The notes under the pieces were generated by a model. That model ran no database searches. It was not told the DNA's origin and saw only the letters and a program-made list of their open reading frames with translations. This document shows positions 1 to 8,106 of a stretch of DNA of 32,194 bases, one piece after another. The stretch covers positions 1-32,194 of the forward strand of contig CALIZI010000008.1 in the NCBI GenBank assembly GCA_938028705.1, read 5' to 3'. A program made the position numbers and the translations under genes. Position 1 is the stretch's first letter; the number at the start of each line of letters is the position of its first letter. The DNA is from an uncultured Saprospiraceae bacterium. GTDB taxonomy: Bacteria > Bacteroidota > Bacteroidia > Chitinophagales > Saprospiraceae.

Positions 1-22
1 TAATGGCTTATCTGTCAAAGAA

Positions 23-268
23 CTAGATTCTTTTCTTTGGGTAAACGTATGTATGTTGTTTATTATCATTCTCAAAGGTACATACTATACCCTTTGAGAG
101 GAATCTTTTTTGAATGTCAACTACATGGATGAACTTGTCGCATTTTTCATTAACCGTTTTCCATTGCCCGGGAGCTCCGATAGCTATCGGAGAAATAAAT
201 TCAGCAAGACGGTTGCTTTTTGGTTTTTTATTTCGTGTAGATTCGCAACCGATTTGTGACGCACTCAA
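23..268 (-). CDS. doubtful small ORF, 81 codons
   Basis: An open frame with no recognisable domain. Its middle (residues about 26-32, SPIAIGA) is encoded by the palindrome at 175-192, a sequence that otherwise recurs in non-coding DNA of this window. That suggests either a chance frame or a decayed gene carrying a repeat. No convincing ribosome-binding site or promoter is visible. It is listed only so that the stretch is not left blank. Confidence 0.15.
   Translation of the reverse strand: MSASQIGCESTRNKKPKSNRLAEFISPIAIGAPGQWKTVNEKCDKFIHVVDIQKRFLSKGIVCTFENDNKQHTYVYPKKRI
175..192. repeat. 18-bp perfect palindrome, CCGATAGCTATCGG family
   Basis: CTCCGATAGCTATCGGAG is perfectly self-complementary. 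Variants of the same core occur at 583-600 (two central bases unpaired), 12669-12700 (extended to 32 bp) and 13121-13135 (degenerate). The outer bases differ between copies but stay paired. Confidence 0.8.
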
Positions 269-439
269 ATAAATTTATAAAAAAAATTCATAAAAACCAA
301 TTTTAAACTGATTCAAGTTGCGATAGAAATACTTAGGATGAATTGGAATTTTCAAGCTGATTGTAACTTGGATTAATCACCAATCACTACCTTTTTATAC
401 AGAAAAATATCTACCTTGTAAGACACTTATTTTCACTCA
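269..439. other. intergenic DNA, nothing recognised
   Basis: AT-rich sequence between the doubtful first ORF and the F2 element. I see no gene, RNA, promoter consensus or repeat here. Confidence 0.5.
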
Positions 440-450
440 AAGGGTTGGGT

Positions 451-643
451 TTGGACTTTGGATAAAATGGGAATTAGGAAATTGGGAAACTCGGTTTAAA
501 ATTGTAACTCATTGATAATCAATTGAATGAATTTTATTAACAAAACATGTCATTAATTATTTTTTGTAAAAATCTAAAAAAGTCCCGATAGTTATCGGGA
601 TTACCTAATTTCCCAATTTCCCAATTTCCTTTGTCCAAAGTCT
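451..643. mobile_element. F2 element, copy 1 (193 bp, MITE-like)
   Basis: The ends are inverted: the left begins TTGGACTTTGGATAAAATGG and the right, read on the other strand, begins AGACTTTGGACAAAGG. Both continue into AAATTGGG/AAATTAGG 8-bp units. The element is flanked by an 11-bp direct duplication, AAGGGTTGGGT, at 440-450 and 644-654. Related copies lie at 12576-13025 (opposite orientation) and 17491-17796. It has no coding capacity. Inside, 583-600 holds a short palindrome missing from copy 2. The right duplication lies just upstream of the DUF4440 gene. Confidence 0.75.
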
Positions 644-702
644 AAGGGTTGGGTGAATACTGCAAAAAACCGTTTCACCATTTAATAAACACTTGCATCA
701 TT

Positions 703-1146
703 ATGACATTCAAATACATTTTCATATTTTTATTACTCACTTTCACGACCTCTTTTATGCCTGTACATGCACAATCCGATAAAGCTATCAACGAAGTCAA
801 AGCCCTGTTACACCAACAATCCGAAGACTGGAACAAAGGCAACCTTGAAGCCTTTATGCAGGGCTATTGGAAATCCGACAAACTTCAATTTATTGGTTCG
901 CGCGGTGTCACTTACGGTTGGCAACAAACCCTCGACAATTATAAAAAAGGCTACCCCGATAAAGCGACTATGGGACAACTTTCCTTCGACCTTATTGATG
1001 TCACCCGCCAAAGTCGTAATGTCGTTTCCGTTACCGGAAAATTTATGTTGGCACGAGAAAAAATGGACGATGCCAGCGGTCATTTCTTATTGATTGTCAA
1101 GAAGATAAAAGGAAAATGGCTGATCATTGCCGATCATACAAGTTAA
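703..1146 (+). CDS. secreted DUF4440 / SnoaL-like protein
   Basis: A 147-residue protein. The ATG at 703 is preferred over the longer frame opening with TTG at 649, because residues 1-24 from 703 then form a normal signal peptide (MTFKYIFIFLLL... ending VHAQ). The longer start would also begin inside the duplicated flank of the F2 element. The mature part has the NTF2-like pattern of the DUF4440 family: an N-terminal helix with a DWNKGNLEAFM motif, a YGW turn, and a C-terminal strand pair ending KGKWLIIADHTS. Members are small alpha+beta cone folds of mostly unknown ligand. The export signal places it in the periplasm or outside the cell. The next gene starts 58 bp downstream on the same strand, so co-transcription is possible. 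Family assignment is fairly sure; function is unknown. Confidence 0.8.
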   Translation: MTFKYIFIFLLLTFTTSFMPVHAQSDKAINEVKALLHQQSEDWNKGNLEAFMQGYWKSDKLQFIGSRGVTYGWQQTLDNYKKGYPDKATMGQLSFDLIDVTRQSRNVVSVTGKFMLAREKMDDASGHFLLIVKKIKGKWLIIADHTS

Positions 1147-1204
1147 TCAGTTGAACGGGTAATTAGTTAATCAGGTTATTCCAGACTGTTCAAATTAAAA
1201 GAAT

Positions 1205-2455
1205 ATGAAAAATACGATTAAACGCACTACACTCCTGTTGTTTTACCTCGCGCTGATGTGTCTGATCTATGCTTGCAATACCACCCGAAAAGCAGCATTT
1301 TATAGCTTCCCAAAACCTGTGGACACAACAGATAAAGAAATTTTATATCAGAAAAAAAAGACCTATTCGTTTGCAGATATGGGCGTGTATGTGAGCAATG
1401 AATTTGACGGGGCAAGGCTCAACGGCTGTCGCGTACTGAATGATTCGACGATAGAAGCGACGATTTCGCCGGAGAATGCGCCGATTAATGAAAGTGCGTA
1501 TTATGCACTACAAATTTGGTCGGACAAGCCGCGTGACTTGACCGTATTGCTGAATTATACCTTGCATCAACATCGCTACGTACCAAAAATTAGCACGAAT
1601 CGAAACGATTGGACACTGCTTGATTCTACGCAAGTGGAGGTACTCAATGAGGGCAGACAATGCGCGGTGCGACTTACTGTCAGTCCGAAAAAAACCTACC
1701 TTGCCGCACAGGAATTGATGACTTCCGGTGATGTCAAGGCTTGGTGTACGGCACTTGCAAAAGCTCCCGACGTGGCTTTTTCAAGTATCGGAAAAAGTAA
1801 ATTGAACAGAGACTTATACCTGCTCGACATCGGTGAAGGTGATAAAAAAGGAAAGGATATTGTGGTGATATTGAGTCGTCAGCACCCGCCGGAGGTGACG
1901 GGTTTTTTGGCGATGCAAGCCTTTGTGGAGGAACTCATGACAGATACGCCACTCAGTCGGGCATTTCGGAAAAAATACCGGATTTTGGTCTTTCCTCTGC
2001 TCAATCCCGATGGCGTGGACTTGGGGCATTGGCGACATTCGGCAGGCGGTATTGATATGAATCGCGACTGGGCATTTTATCACCAACCGGAGACCAAAGC
2101 AGTCGCAGATTTTATTGTCCAAACCGAAAAATTGGATAAAAATGATGTCATCTTAGGCTTGGATTTTCACTCGACTTGGTACGATGTCTATTACACCATG
2201 ATTGACAGCCTACAGTCAGATATTCCGGGCTTCAAAAACTATTGGATAGACGGTATCGGGCAAGTTATCGGCGATTACACCCCCAACGATAAACCCTCCG
2301 GACTAGGCAGACCTGTCTCCAAAGGCTGGTTTTATACACAGTTTAATGCAGAAGGTATTACCTACGAAATCGGTGATGAGACACCACGCGAATTTATCAA
2401 TATTAAAGGTCAGGTATCTGCCAGAGAAATGATGCAATTGTTGATATATCGGTAG
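1205..2455 (+). CDS. M14-like zinc carboxypeptidase, lipoprotein
   Basis: 416 residues. An N-terminal lipobox (LIYAC, Cys24) predicts a lipid-anchored envelope protein. Residues about 40-185 form a beta-rich leader domain, as in cytosolic-carboxypeptidase-like M14 proteins. The catalytic domain follows: H227-x2-E230 in SRQHPPE (two zinc ligands), N286-R287 in DMNRDW (substrate carboxylate binding), H322 in DFHS (third zinc ligand), and a Glu in TYEIGDETP (E388 or E392) as general base. All M14 landmarks are present, so an active exo-peptidase cleaving C-terminal residues is likely; the substrate is unknown. It lies downstream of the DUF4440 gene. The stop codon runs straight into a tandem 9-mer repeat. 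Confidence 0.85.
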   Translation: MKNTIKRTTLLLFYLALMCLIYACNTTRKAAFYSFPKPVDTTDKEILYQKKKTYSFADMGVYVSNEFDGARLNGCRVLNDSTIEATISPENAPINESAYYALQIWSDKPRDLTVLLNYTLHQHRYVPKISTNRNDWTLLDSTQVEVLNEGRQCAVRLTVSPKKTYLAAQELMTSGDVKAWCTALAKAPDVAFSSIGKSKLNRDLYLLDIGEGDKKGKDIVVILSRQHPPEVTGFLAMQAFVEELMTDTPLSRAFRKKYRILVFPLLNPDGVDLGHWRHSAGGIDMNRDWAFYHQPETKAVADFIVQTEKLDKNDVILGLDFHSTWYDVYYTMIDSLQSDIPGFKNYWIDGIGQVIGDYTPNDKPSGLGRPVSKGWFYTQFNAEGITYEIGDETPREFINIKGQVSAREMMQLLIYR

Positions 2456-2489
2456 TTTATTGAGTTTATTGAGTTTATTGAGTTGATAA
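2454..2489. repeat. 9-bp tandem repeat (AGTTTATTG)
   Basis: Three exact units of AGTTTATTG and one degenerate unit follow directly on the stop codon of the carboxypeptidase gene. The same 9-bp periodicity, on the opposite strand, recurs at 2641-2703. Confidence 0.8.
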
Positions 2490-2503
2490 ATTGTCAAGGT
2501 AAT

Positions 2504-2620
2504 CAGGTTAAGGTGAATAATATTTTGTAATATACTATTTTCATTTTATAATAAAATTAATTTATAAATTATTCATTTTTAATAATAAAAATATTATAAA
2601 AAAAACTTCACCTTAATCTG
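2504..2620. repeat. 117-bp inverted-repeat element with AT-rich core
   Basis: The ends are CAGGTTAAGGTGAAT at 2504 and, read from the other side, CAGATTAAGGTGAAG, with an almost pure A/T core that can fold on itself. It resembles the F3 elements in design but has different ends. No clear target duplication is visible. Confidence 0.6.
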
Positions 2621-2640
2621 ACACCCCTATTACCCCTATA

Positions 2641-2703
2641 AACTCCACAAACTCCACAAACTCTATCAACTCTATCAACTCAATAAACTCAATAAACTCT
2701 ATA
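2641..2703. repeat. seven 9-bp units, mostly in identical pairs
   Basis: Seven consecutive 9-mers read AACTCCACA twice, AACTCTATC twice, AACTCAATA twice and AACTCTATA once. Each variant is present as a neighbouring pair, which suggests stepwise unit duplication by slippage. The array ends 16 bp before the start codon of the histidine phosphatase gene and so forms its immediate upstream region. Confidence 0.85.
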
Positions 2704-2719
2704 AACCAATCACTACACC

Positions 2720-3430
2720 ATGAGTAAAATATATTTTTTCCGTCACGCACAAGCGTCTTATTTAGCAGATAATTACGATAAACTTTCCGAAAAAGGTGAA
2801 GCACAATCTGTGGAGTTGGGTAAATATTTGTTGGCTAAAAAGATGCGATTTGATAAAATTTTTGTCGGACCATTGGAGCGTCAAAAGCACACACATCAAC
2901 TTATTGCAAATGTGTATGCTCAAAATAATACACCTCTCCCCCAGCCTATTTTCATACAGGAATTGAAAGAACACTCCGGTACAGAAGCCGTAAAATTGGC
3001 GTATCCGCAACTCCTCAAAAATGAGCAAGTCCGAAAATGGCAGCAGGACATTGAAGCAAATCCGACAATGATGCGAAGAAATACTTTGCTGATTTTTCAA
3101 TACTTTATGGATGAATGGGCAGTCGGAAATATCCATGTTGAAGGCGTGGAATCGTGGCGTGAATTTCGATTGGCAGTGAAAAAAGGCTTGAACACCATCC
3201 TTCAAAATACAGGCAAAGGCGAAACTGTTGGCGTGTTTACTTCGGGCGGTACGATTGCTTCGATTACGGCAGAGGCTTTGCACATAACGGACGAAACGCG
3301 CGTGGCAGCCCTGAATTTTTCGATACGCAATACCTCTTTTTCGTCTTTTTTATTTTCAAAAAACAAATTTAATTTATTGTCTTTCAATGAGTTGCCACAT
3401 CTGGTAGATGATATGATTACTTTTGTGTAA
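2720..3430 (+). CDS. histidine phosphatase family protein (SGG variant)
   Basis: 236 residues with no signal peptide, so cytosolic. The N-terminal phosphatase signature is FFRHAQA (catalytic His9) followed by LSEKGEAQ, as in phosphoglycerate-mutase-like enzymes. Near residues 172-180, where classical members have the second catalytic His in an HG motif, this protein has FTSGGTIAS. The SGG form occurs in a subfamily of this clan, so it may use a different acid/base residue or have lost activity. The C-terminal IRNTSFSSF and FNELPHL segments fit that subfamily. The gene converges on a second histidine phosphatase gene at 3505-4008. Substrate unknown. Confidence 0.8.
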   Translation: MSKIYFFRHAQASYLADNYDKLSEKGEAQSVELGKYLLAKKMRFDKIFVGPLERQKHTHQLIANVYAQNNTPLPQPIFIQELKEHSGTEAVKLAYPQLLKNEQVRKWQQDIEANPTMMRRNTLLIFQYFMDEWAVGNIHVEGVESWREFRLAVKKGLNTILQNTGKGETVGVFTSGGTIASITAEALHITDETRVAALNFSIRNTSFSSFLFSKNKFNLLSFNELPHLVDDMITFV

Positions 3431-3436
3431 CTGAGT

Positions 3437-3504
3437 GAAATTCCAAATTCCAAGGTTTTCCGTGTTTTGTCACTTGGATTTTGGTGCTTGGATTTTGGAA
3501 TTTC
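3437..3504. terminator. bidirectional hairpin between convergent genes
   Basis: Left arm 3437-3454 (GAAATTCCAAATTCCAAG) pairs with right arm 3487-3504 at 17 of 18 positions. It sits exactly between the stops of two convergent genes, so it can end transcription from both sides. The right arm is partly repeated: CTTGGATTTTGG occurs at 3473 and 3487. There is no strong T-run, so it may equally be a repeat. Confidence 0.55.
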
Positions 3505-4008
3505 CTATGGCTCACCATAGGTCAATCGGGTGAATTTTCTTGTGGCATTATTCCCTTTTGTGATTTTTACTTTGAACAAATTATCAAAATCAGTCTCTGT
3601 AATTTTCACGTTTTGTGGACTTCGCATCAGGCTGTCAATAATGACGGGTATGGTATTGCTATGTCCGACCACGAGGACATTTTTACCTTTAATGGCTCTT
3701 AATTGTTGTACCAATTGTGCGGTTTGATTGCCGGGAATCTCGGTAGGTGTAATGCCCAATTGCGTAGCGAGTGGCGCGGCGGTTTGTTGTGTGCGGAGGT
3801 AATCGGTCACAAAAATCCGCTCAATGTTTTTATTCATCAAGGTATCGCGCAATGCCTCCGCACGTACATGACCCGCAGCCGATAAAGGCGTGTCAGATGT
3901 GCGGTTGGCTTTTTCGGCATGGCGCACCAAGTAGAAGGTGGTGGTGCATGAACTCAACATTGCAATAAGGGCTAAGAGCAAGGTGTATCGAATGGCTTGT
4001 GAAAACAT
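3505..4008 (-). CDS. SixA-like histidine phosphatase, lipoprotein
   Basis: 167 residues. The signal sequence ends in lipobox MLSSC (Cys21), so the enzyme is predicted to be membrane-anchored outside the cytoplasm. Catalytic motifs are YLVRHAEK (His30), LSAAGHVRAEAL, and VVGHSNTIP carrying the second His. Both catalytic His are therefore present, unlike in the convergent neighbour at 2720-3430. The length matches the short SixA/PhoE-like phosphatases. Substrate unknown. The two phosphatases differ in length, localisation and second motif, so they are not a recent duplication. Confidence 0.85.
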   Translation of the reverse strand: MFSQAIRYTLLLALIAMLSSCTTTFYLVRHAEKANRTSDTPLSAAGHVRAEALRDTLMNKNIERIFVTDYLRTQQTAAPLATQLGITPTEIPGNQTAQLVQQLRAIKGKNVLVVGHSNTIPVIIDSLMRSPQNVKITETDFDNLFKVKITKGNNATRKFTRLTYGEP

Positions 4009-4126
4009 TTGAATTAGTTTATAAAATGATACATATATATCCTCTCAACATCCAAAAAGTCACCTTTGCAGTAGCGGTAAGAGGTGCTGTGGATGAGAAA
4101 TAGAATATGCGATTTGCAACATCACA

Positions 4127-4462
4127 TTACGAAACTGCATATCCCGTATCCGGACGCTTATACGGCGCATGAAATCCCAATACAATGTCTTCTTTTGGAA
4201 TGCCATGCTCTTGGAGTTGACGGGCGATTCTAAAGTCGGTTCTGTCAACTTGTAGCCATACTTTGTCACCTTTGAGGTCGATGTGGATGGTGGCTCCGTG
4301 GGTGCGTTTGAATTCATCCCAACCTAAAGTCATTAGGAAATAATGTCCTCGCTCATCGTCGAATACTAATTGAGATTCGTACTTGGAATTAACCGGCTCT
4401 TCTTCGTGGTGTTCTTCCAATACTTTTTTGATTGCCTTACGATATTTTTCTATTTTATCCAT
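4127..4462 (-). CDS. xisI: XisI-like protein
   Basis: 111 residues, the usual family length. Landmarks are the N-terminal MDKIEKYRKAI, a central HYFLMTLGW, GATIHIDLKGDKVWLQ, and the characteristic end IPKEDIVLGFHAPYKR followed by TGYAV. XisI was named from cyanobacterial fdxN-element excision, where it works with XisH. Most homologues in other phyla have no excision element, and their role is unclear. The start ATG overlaps by 13 bp the end of a truncated xisH frame, the standard xisH-xisI coupling. With XisH truncated, this XisI is probably an orphan. Confidence 0.9.
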   Translation of the reverse strand: MDKIEKYRKAIKKVLEEHHEEEPVNSKYESQLVFDDERGHYFLMTLGWDEFKRTHGATIHIDLKGDKVWLQVDRTDFRIARQLQEHGIPKEDIVLGFHAPYKRPDTGYAVS

Positions 4463-4551
4463 TTTACAATTTCTTTTGCAGCGGGTTGATAAACAATGAG
4501 TTTTAAATTTTCTTCTTCAAGAGTAGCTTGCTCAAACGCATCCAAGAAAAG
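4450..4551 (-). pseudogene. xisH: truncated C-terminus of XisH
   Basis: Reading the minus strand from the in-frame stop at 4552-4554 gives 33 codons ending in LKLIVYQPAAKEIVKWI plus one Lys and a stop at 4450. This is the recognisable C-terminal strand and tail of XisH (typically LKLIVYNP...IVKWI). The N-terminal part, about three quarters of the usual ~138 residues with the nuclease-like core, is absent here and was not found upstream of the cassette at 7861-8286. The break lies 28 bp from the stop of the neighbouring membrane-protein gene. Confidence 0.7.
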
Positions 4552-4579
4552 TTAGTAAAAATTCTAACCTATCCTATTT

Positions 4580-6892
4580 TCATCCACCATAACTGCGGGT
4601 TGAACGCCTACTTCCTGCTCCCGATATACCACCCGGTGGAATTGGAATATCTCCACCAAGTGGAGAAGAAAATGCTCGTCCATTAGGTTGAACATACATA
4701 CGTTTACCGGACCTATCATAATATGTCAACCCGTCCGTAGTATATAGCATACGTCCATTATGAAGAGCATACTTACGAATAGCAACTCTTGGATCAGTTG
4801 TCGCGCTTTTTGTCGGATTTAGTTTAGCCTTAGGTTTTCGTTCTTTTTTCTGTTTTTCCAGTTTTACTTCTTCCTTTATTTTAAGTTTGGATAAGACTTT
4901 ATTTTGCTTTTTATAATGTGTTTCAATATGTATTTTTTCATTCTTAATAAGTTCTTTTATAGCTTGTAATTCTTTTTCTAAACCTGTATTCACATCAGTT
5001 TTTACTATTGGCGGATTAGGTACTTCCTTAACAATAACATTTGTTTGCTTTATTATATATTGTCCTATTTTAGGATCGATAGCTTTTTCATACATTGTAC
5101 GGAAAAGTATTTTAGCCACCTCATTATTTGTGAAAGTATTTAGTATTTGTGTAAAAGACTCTTTTGTTATTATCTTTCCTGCGATGTTAATTCCTGATTG
5201 AGAGCGAACTCCGGTATATTTCCCCAGTATATTTTGAAGTGGTTTGGATTTAGCTTTAACTTTTTCGGCAATCTTAGTATTCCAATCCTTTTTTTGTTTT
5301 ATGAAATCCTTTTTAATATTTTCAATTTTCTCCTTATTCAGACCGTCTCCAACTTCAGTCCAGATTTTTTCTGCATTTTCAGAAGTAAATTGATACTTAT
5401 AATTTGACTTAGATGATTTTTGTGATTTAAAAGAATTTGGCTGTCTGGGTTTGGGTTTATCCGGGAATATATCATATAATTTATGTACTGTTTTTTTCTT
5501 ACTGTAATTTGGTTCAAAGATGTAATCTGCTACACCAATAGCGGCGATAGGCATAAGATTTATCGCAAACACAGCATCCCCTATTTCAGATTCTCCGGCT
5601 TCTAATTCTTTTTCATGTTCCTCAAGTTCCTCTAAGACCTCCTCTAACTTTTTATTATCTAATATGGATTCTACTATTTGCTCCTCTAATAATTGCTCCT
5701 CTATGTAGCATACCAACGCATCAAAATTATGTTTTAATATTGTAATTTTTAAATCATTAGCTTTTTGTTTTTCACCAATAAAATTGTCAGCTACATTGCC
5801 ACTATAAGAAAAAGTAGTTAAAATAATAAAGAAAAAATATAAAAATTTTAGTGTTTTAGAAACTAATTTATACTTTCCTAAAAACCGTTGTATTTTAGAT
5901 AAAAAAGCTCCCGCTATACTTAGAATAATTAGTAATAAAACAAACAGACCACTAGCGTAATAAGCCTTATTGAATATAGAATAACCTGTATTATTCAATT
6001 TCACATAGTTTCTGATGACATCTAACCTCTCATTTTTGTCTACTAACTCTCCAAAACTTGTAAATGTATTATCGTTTGAAAAATTAATATTTAGGTAAGA
6101 CTGAAATACAAGAAGACAGCCTATTGCAAATATAGTAGGTAGCATAACCGACTTAAATCCTTCAATAATAGGTAAGTGCCATTTTAAAAACTTACTATGT
6201 ATAACCCATCCCGGCTTTTTAATCGGGTGAATTAATCTCCAACCTTGTAGCCAGTCATACTTATTCTTTTTCAACTTGTAAGGATGTTCTTTTCTTAAAA
6301 CTCTGGCTAACTCTCCTTCACTATCTAACACATTTAATTCGTATGAGCAACATTGTTTAGGGAAATATAATATCCAATTAGTACAAATTCTTAATATAAA
6401 ATAAATTGCTACTCCACTTGTGAAAAAGAAAAACACCTTACGCCAGTTAGCATCAAAATAATTTAAATTCAATGAATACAACAAAACAAAATACGAAAAA
6501 ATAAATATTAGGATGAGCGATAATCCAATAATTTTCGTTAAAAAACTATAACTATCACTTGATATGTTTTTATCTTTGATATTAGTGTAAACACTTTGAA
6601 ATTCTATATTATTCCTATTTACTGAAGGTAGGCTCTCGTATAGAGTCAATACTTGGTTAAAATCTTGCATTAACTGCTCATAAGCTATTGGAGAAACTCT
6701 TATAGCATTAGCATCCTCAAACGCCATAAGTAAGGTATGCTTTTCTTTTATCAATAGTAAATTTTGATAAATTTCGTCATCAATAAATGGATCTACATAT
6801 TCTAATATATAGCTAATAACCTCGACAAGATTTTCCGAAGTGGTATTTTGTCTTAATAGACTTAATGTATTTTCTGAAAGCATTTTATTCAA
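4580..6892 (-). CDS. large membrane protein, possible EAD-like N-terminus, unknown function
   Basis: 770 residues; family not recognised. Residues 1-90 are helical, and 40-88 (DEIYQNLLLIKEKH... SPIAYEQLMQDFNQVLTLYESL) follow the same pattern as the EAD11-type N-terminus of the upstream gene. Five hydrophobic segments lie at about 118-140, 152-178, 247-267, 309-331 and 347-365. A Glu-rich coiled coil follows at 391-432, then a long Lys-rich soluble tail with a second charged helix around 635-690. The tail ends in an aromatic/Gly segment (YTTDGLTYYDRSGKR, then PPGG and SRRSTRSYGG). No enzyme motif was seen. It starts 11 bp after the adaptor gene, so the two form an operon. Base composition is clearly more AT-rich than the flanking genes, consistent with acquisition. 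A membrane-disrupting effector is a possible but unproven role. Confidence 0.75.
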   Translation of the reverse strand: MNKMLSENTLSLLRQNTTSENLVEVISYILEYVDPFIDDEIYQNLLLIKEKHTLLMAFEDANAIRVSPIAYEQLMQDFNQVLTLYESLPSVNRNNIEFQSVYTNIKDKNISSDSYSFLTKIIGLSLILIFIFSYFVLLYSLNLNYFDANWRKVFFFFTSGVAIYFILRICTNWILYFPKQCCSYELNVLDSEGELARVLRKEHPYKLKKNKYDWLQGWRLIHPIKKPGWVIHSKFLKWHLPIIEGFKSVMLPTIFAIGCLLVFQSYLNINFSNDNTFTSFGELVDKNERLDVIRNYVKLNNTGYSIFNKAYYASGLFVLLLIILSIAGAFLSKIQRFLGKYKLVSKTLKFLYFFFIILTTFSYSGNVADNFIGEKQKANDLKITILKHNFDALVCYIEEQLLEEQIVESILDNKKLEEVLEELEEHEKELEAGESEIGDAVFAINLMPIAAIGVADYIFEPNYSKKKTVHKLYDIFPDKPKPRQPNSFKSQKSSKSNYKYQFTSENAEKIWTEVGDGLNKEKIENIKKDFIKQKKDWNTKIAEKVKAKSKPLQNILGKYTGVRSQSGINIAGKIITKESFTQILNTFTNNEVAKILFRTMYEKAIDPKIGQYIIKQTNVIVKEVPNPPIVKTDVNTGLEKELQAIKELIKNEKIHIETHYKKQNKVLSKLKIKEEVKLEKQKKERKPKAKLNPTKSATTDPRVAIRKYALHNGRMLYTTDGLTYYDRSGKRMYVQPNGRAFSSPLGGDIPIPPGGISGAGSRRSTRSYGG

Positions 6893-6903
6893 AGTTTAAT
6901 GGT

Positions 6904-7860
6904 CTAATCTAAATCCAAATTCGTATCAATATCTACAAATTCGGGCGTTTCATTATTAAGCATTTCAGAGACGTTACTATCCTGTGATAATCCCATCTCA
7001 TTATATTCATTTATGTTATATCCTTCTGAATTATAACCACTTTTATTGTAGCCTTTTGCATCATATCCGTTTTCGTCATAGCCATTTTCATCATAGTCTT
7101 CACCAAAAATGGAATGATTAGATTTATTGAGTTGATTAGAAATAATAAAACCAAGAACTCCAAAAAATGAAGCTGTTTTCACTTGAGTATATTTATTTTC
7201 TAATAATTTAATTTTGTCTAATAATAAATCAATATTTGCTTTTTTGTGGTTCTGTTCTACCAACCATTTTGCTATGTATGAACTGTCAGATATTAGTAGA
7301 GTTTGAGAAAAATTTATATCATTTACAGGAATATCATTACTATCGTGCAGCTTTATAAATATTTCTCGTATGCCCTCATGAATCTCAGATAATATACCAT
7401 CAATTTTCTCACTGGAAGTACCTTGTTTTGCTATCTTACTCAATCTGTCGTGCGTCACACTTAGATTTTTAAGTGAATCAAATAATCCTCTGTGATTATG
7501 TTTAACCTTGTATAAGATTTTATCTATTCTATCTCCTTTGTCCAAAGTCAAAAGATACTCTAACTTATCATTTATCTCCTTTTCGCATTGATGTAATAAT
7601 TTGTCCTTATTTGATAATTTATTCTTATTTTTTTCAATATCAGAAACTAGCGTAAGTATCGCGTATTTTATCCTTAAATGATATGCCTTTTTAGGTGCCA
7701 ATCCGAGATAATCCTCTCTTTCCCAATTAGATAACTCAGATTTAAGTTGTACAAAGGCATCACGATGTTTACTATCAATAGTAGATTCCAAAACAAACTC
7801 TATAGCTTTTTGAGTTTTGTCTTGTTTCATCAAATTACGTACATGTGAATAGTTAATCAT
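6904..7860 (-). CDS. EAD11-like adaptor protein with YDxxG repeats
   Basis: 318 residues. Residues 1-80 match the pattern of effector-associated domain 11: a first helix pair (VRNLMKQDKTQKAIEFVL), then a long helix with LKSELSNWEREDYLGL, then a helix ending IKYAILTLVSDIE. EADs are small helical domains proposed to bring the parts of bacterial conflict systems together by like-with-like contacts. The middle is helical and charged. A short hydrophobic stretch (ASFFGVLGFIIS) lies near 230-243. Then come about seven tandem five-residue YDxxG/YNxxG units near 257-291, and an acidic end (VDIDTNLDLD). It is the first gene of the operon with the membrane protein; a promoter match lies at 8107-8138. 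No enzymatic domain is visible, so an adaptor or sensor role is inferred. Confidence 0.75.
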   Translation of the reverse strand: MINYSHVRNLMKQDKTQKAIEFVLESTIDSKHRDAFVQLKSELSNWEREDYLGLAPKKAYHLRIKYAILTLVSDIEKNKNKLSNKDKLLHQCEKEINDKLEYLLTLDKGDRIDKILYKVKHNHRGLFDSLKNLSVTHDRLSKIAKQGTSSEKIDGILSEIHEGIREIFIKLHDSNDIPVNDINFSQTLLISDSSYIAKWLVEQNHKKANIDLLLDKIKLLENKYTQVKTASFFGVLGFIISNQLNKSNHSIFGEDYDENGYDENGYDAKGYNKSGYNSEGYNINEYNEMGLSQDSNVSEMLNNETPEFVDIDTNLDLD

Positions 7861-8106
7861 TTTATAAATATATAATTATACTCTATAAATGCAATAGAAT
7901 GATACTCAAACTTATCAGAAGAATTAGTTTTATACCCACAAAGAATTAAGATTTTTTATGCAACAATTACTTTTAGAATTAAGTAGATACACCGATTAGG
8001 ATATTTAGATAGCTTTCACTAAAAAAGTTGCATAACTTTAGATGATATACGCAAGAAAATTCGCGCAATCTTTTTATTCAGGACGAGAAAATCAAATATG
8101 TGTACA
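7861..8106 (-). other. long untranslated leader of the adaptor operon
   Basis: If transcription starts near 8100 from the predicted promoter, this is a leader of about 240 nt. It contains inverted 9-mers (TTATGCAAC at 7956-7964 and GTTGCATAA at 8027-8035) that would close a 62-nt loop. No ORF of note and no terminator-like T-run is visible. A regulatory leader is possible; nothing more can be said. Confidence 0.35.

Noticed and set aside
649-702. Longer start (TTG at 649) for the DUF4440 gene
   Set aside because: It would begin inside the duplicated flank of the F2 element and bury the signal peptide; ATG at 703 gives a normal signal sequence.
2454-2703. Possible CRISPR-like array because of short regular units
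   Set aside because: The units are 9 bp and contiguous with no spacers; this is a minisatellite.
2613-2804. Minus-strand frame with a striking EFIEFIELIEL repeat
   Set aside because: It is the translation of the 9-bp tandem DNA repeat running into the start of the phosphatase gene on the other strand.
4060-4317. Frame overlapping xisI in another phase on the same strand
   Set aside because: It overlaps the clearly conserved xisI gene and has no protein-like pattern.
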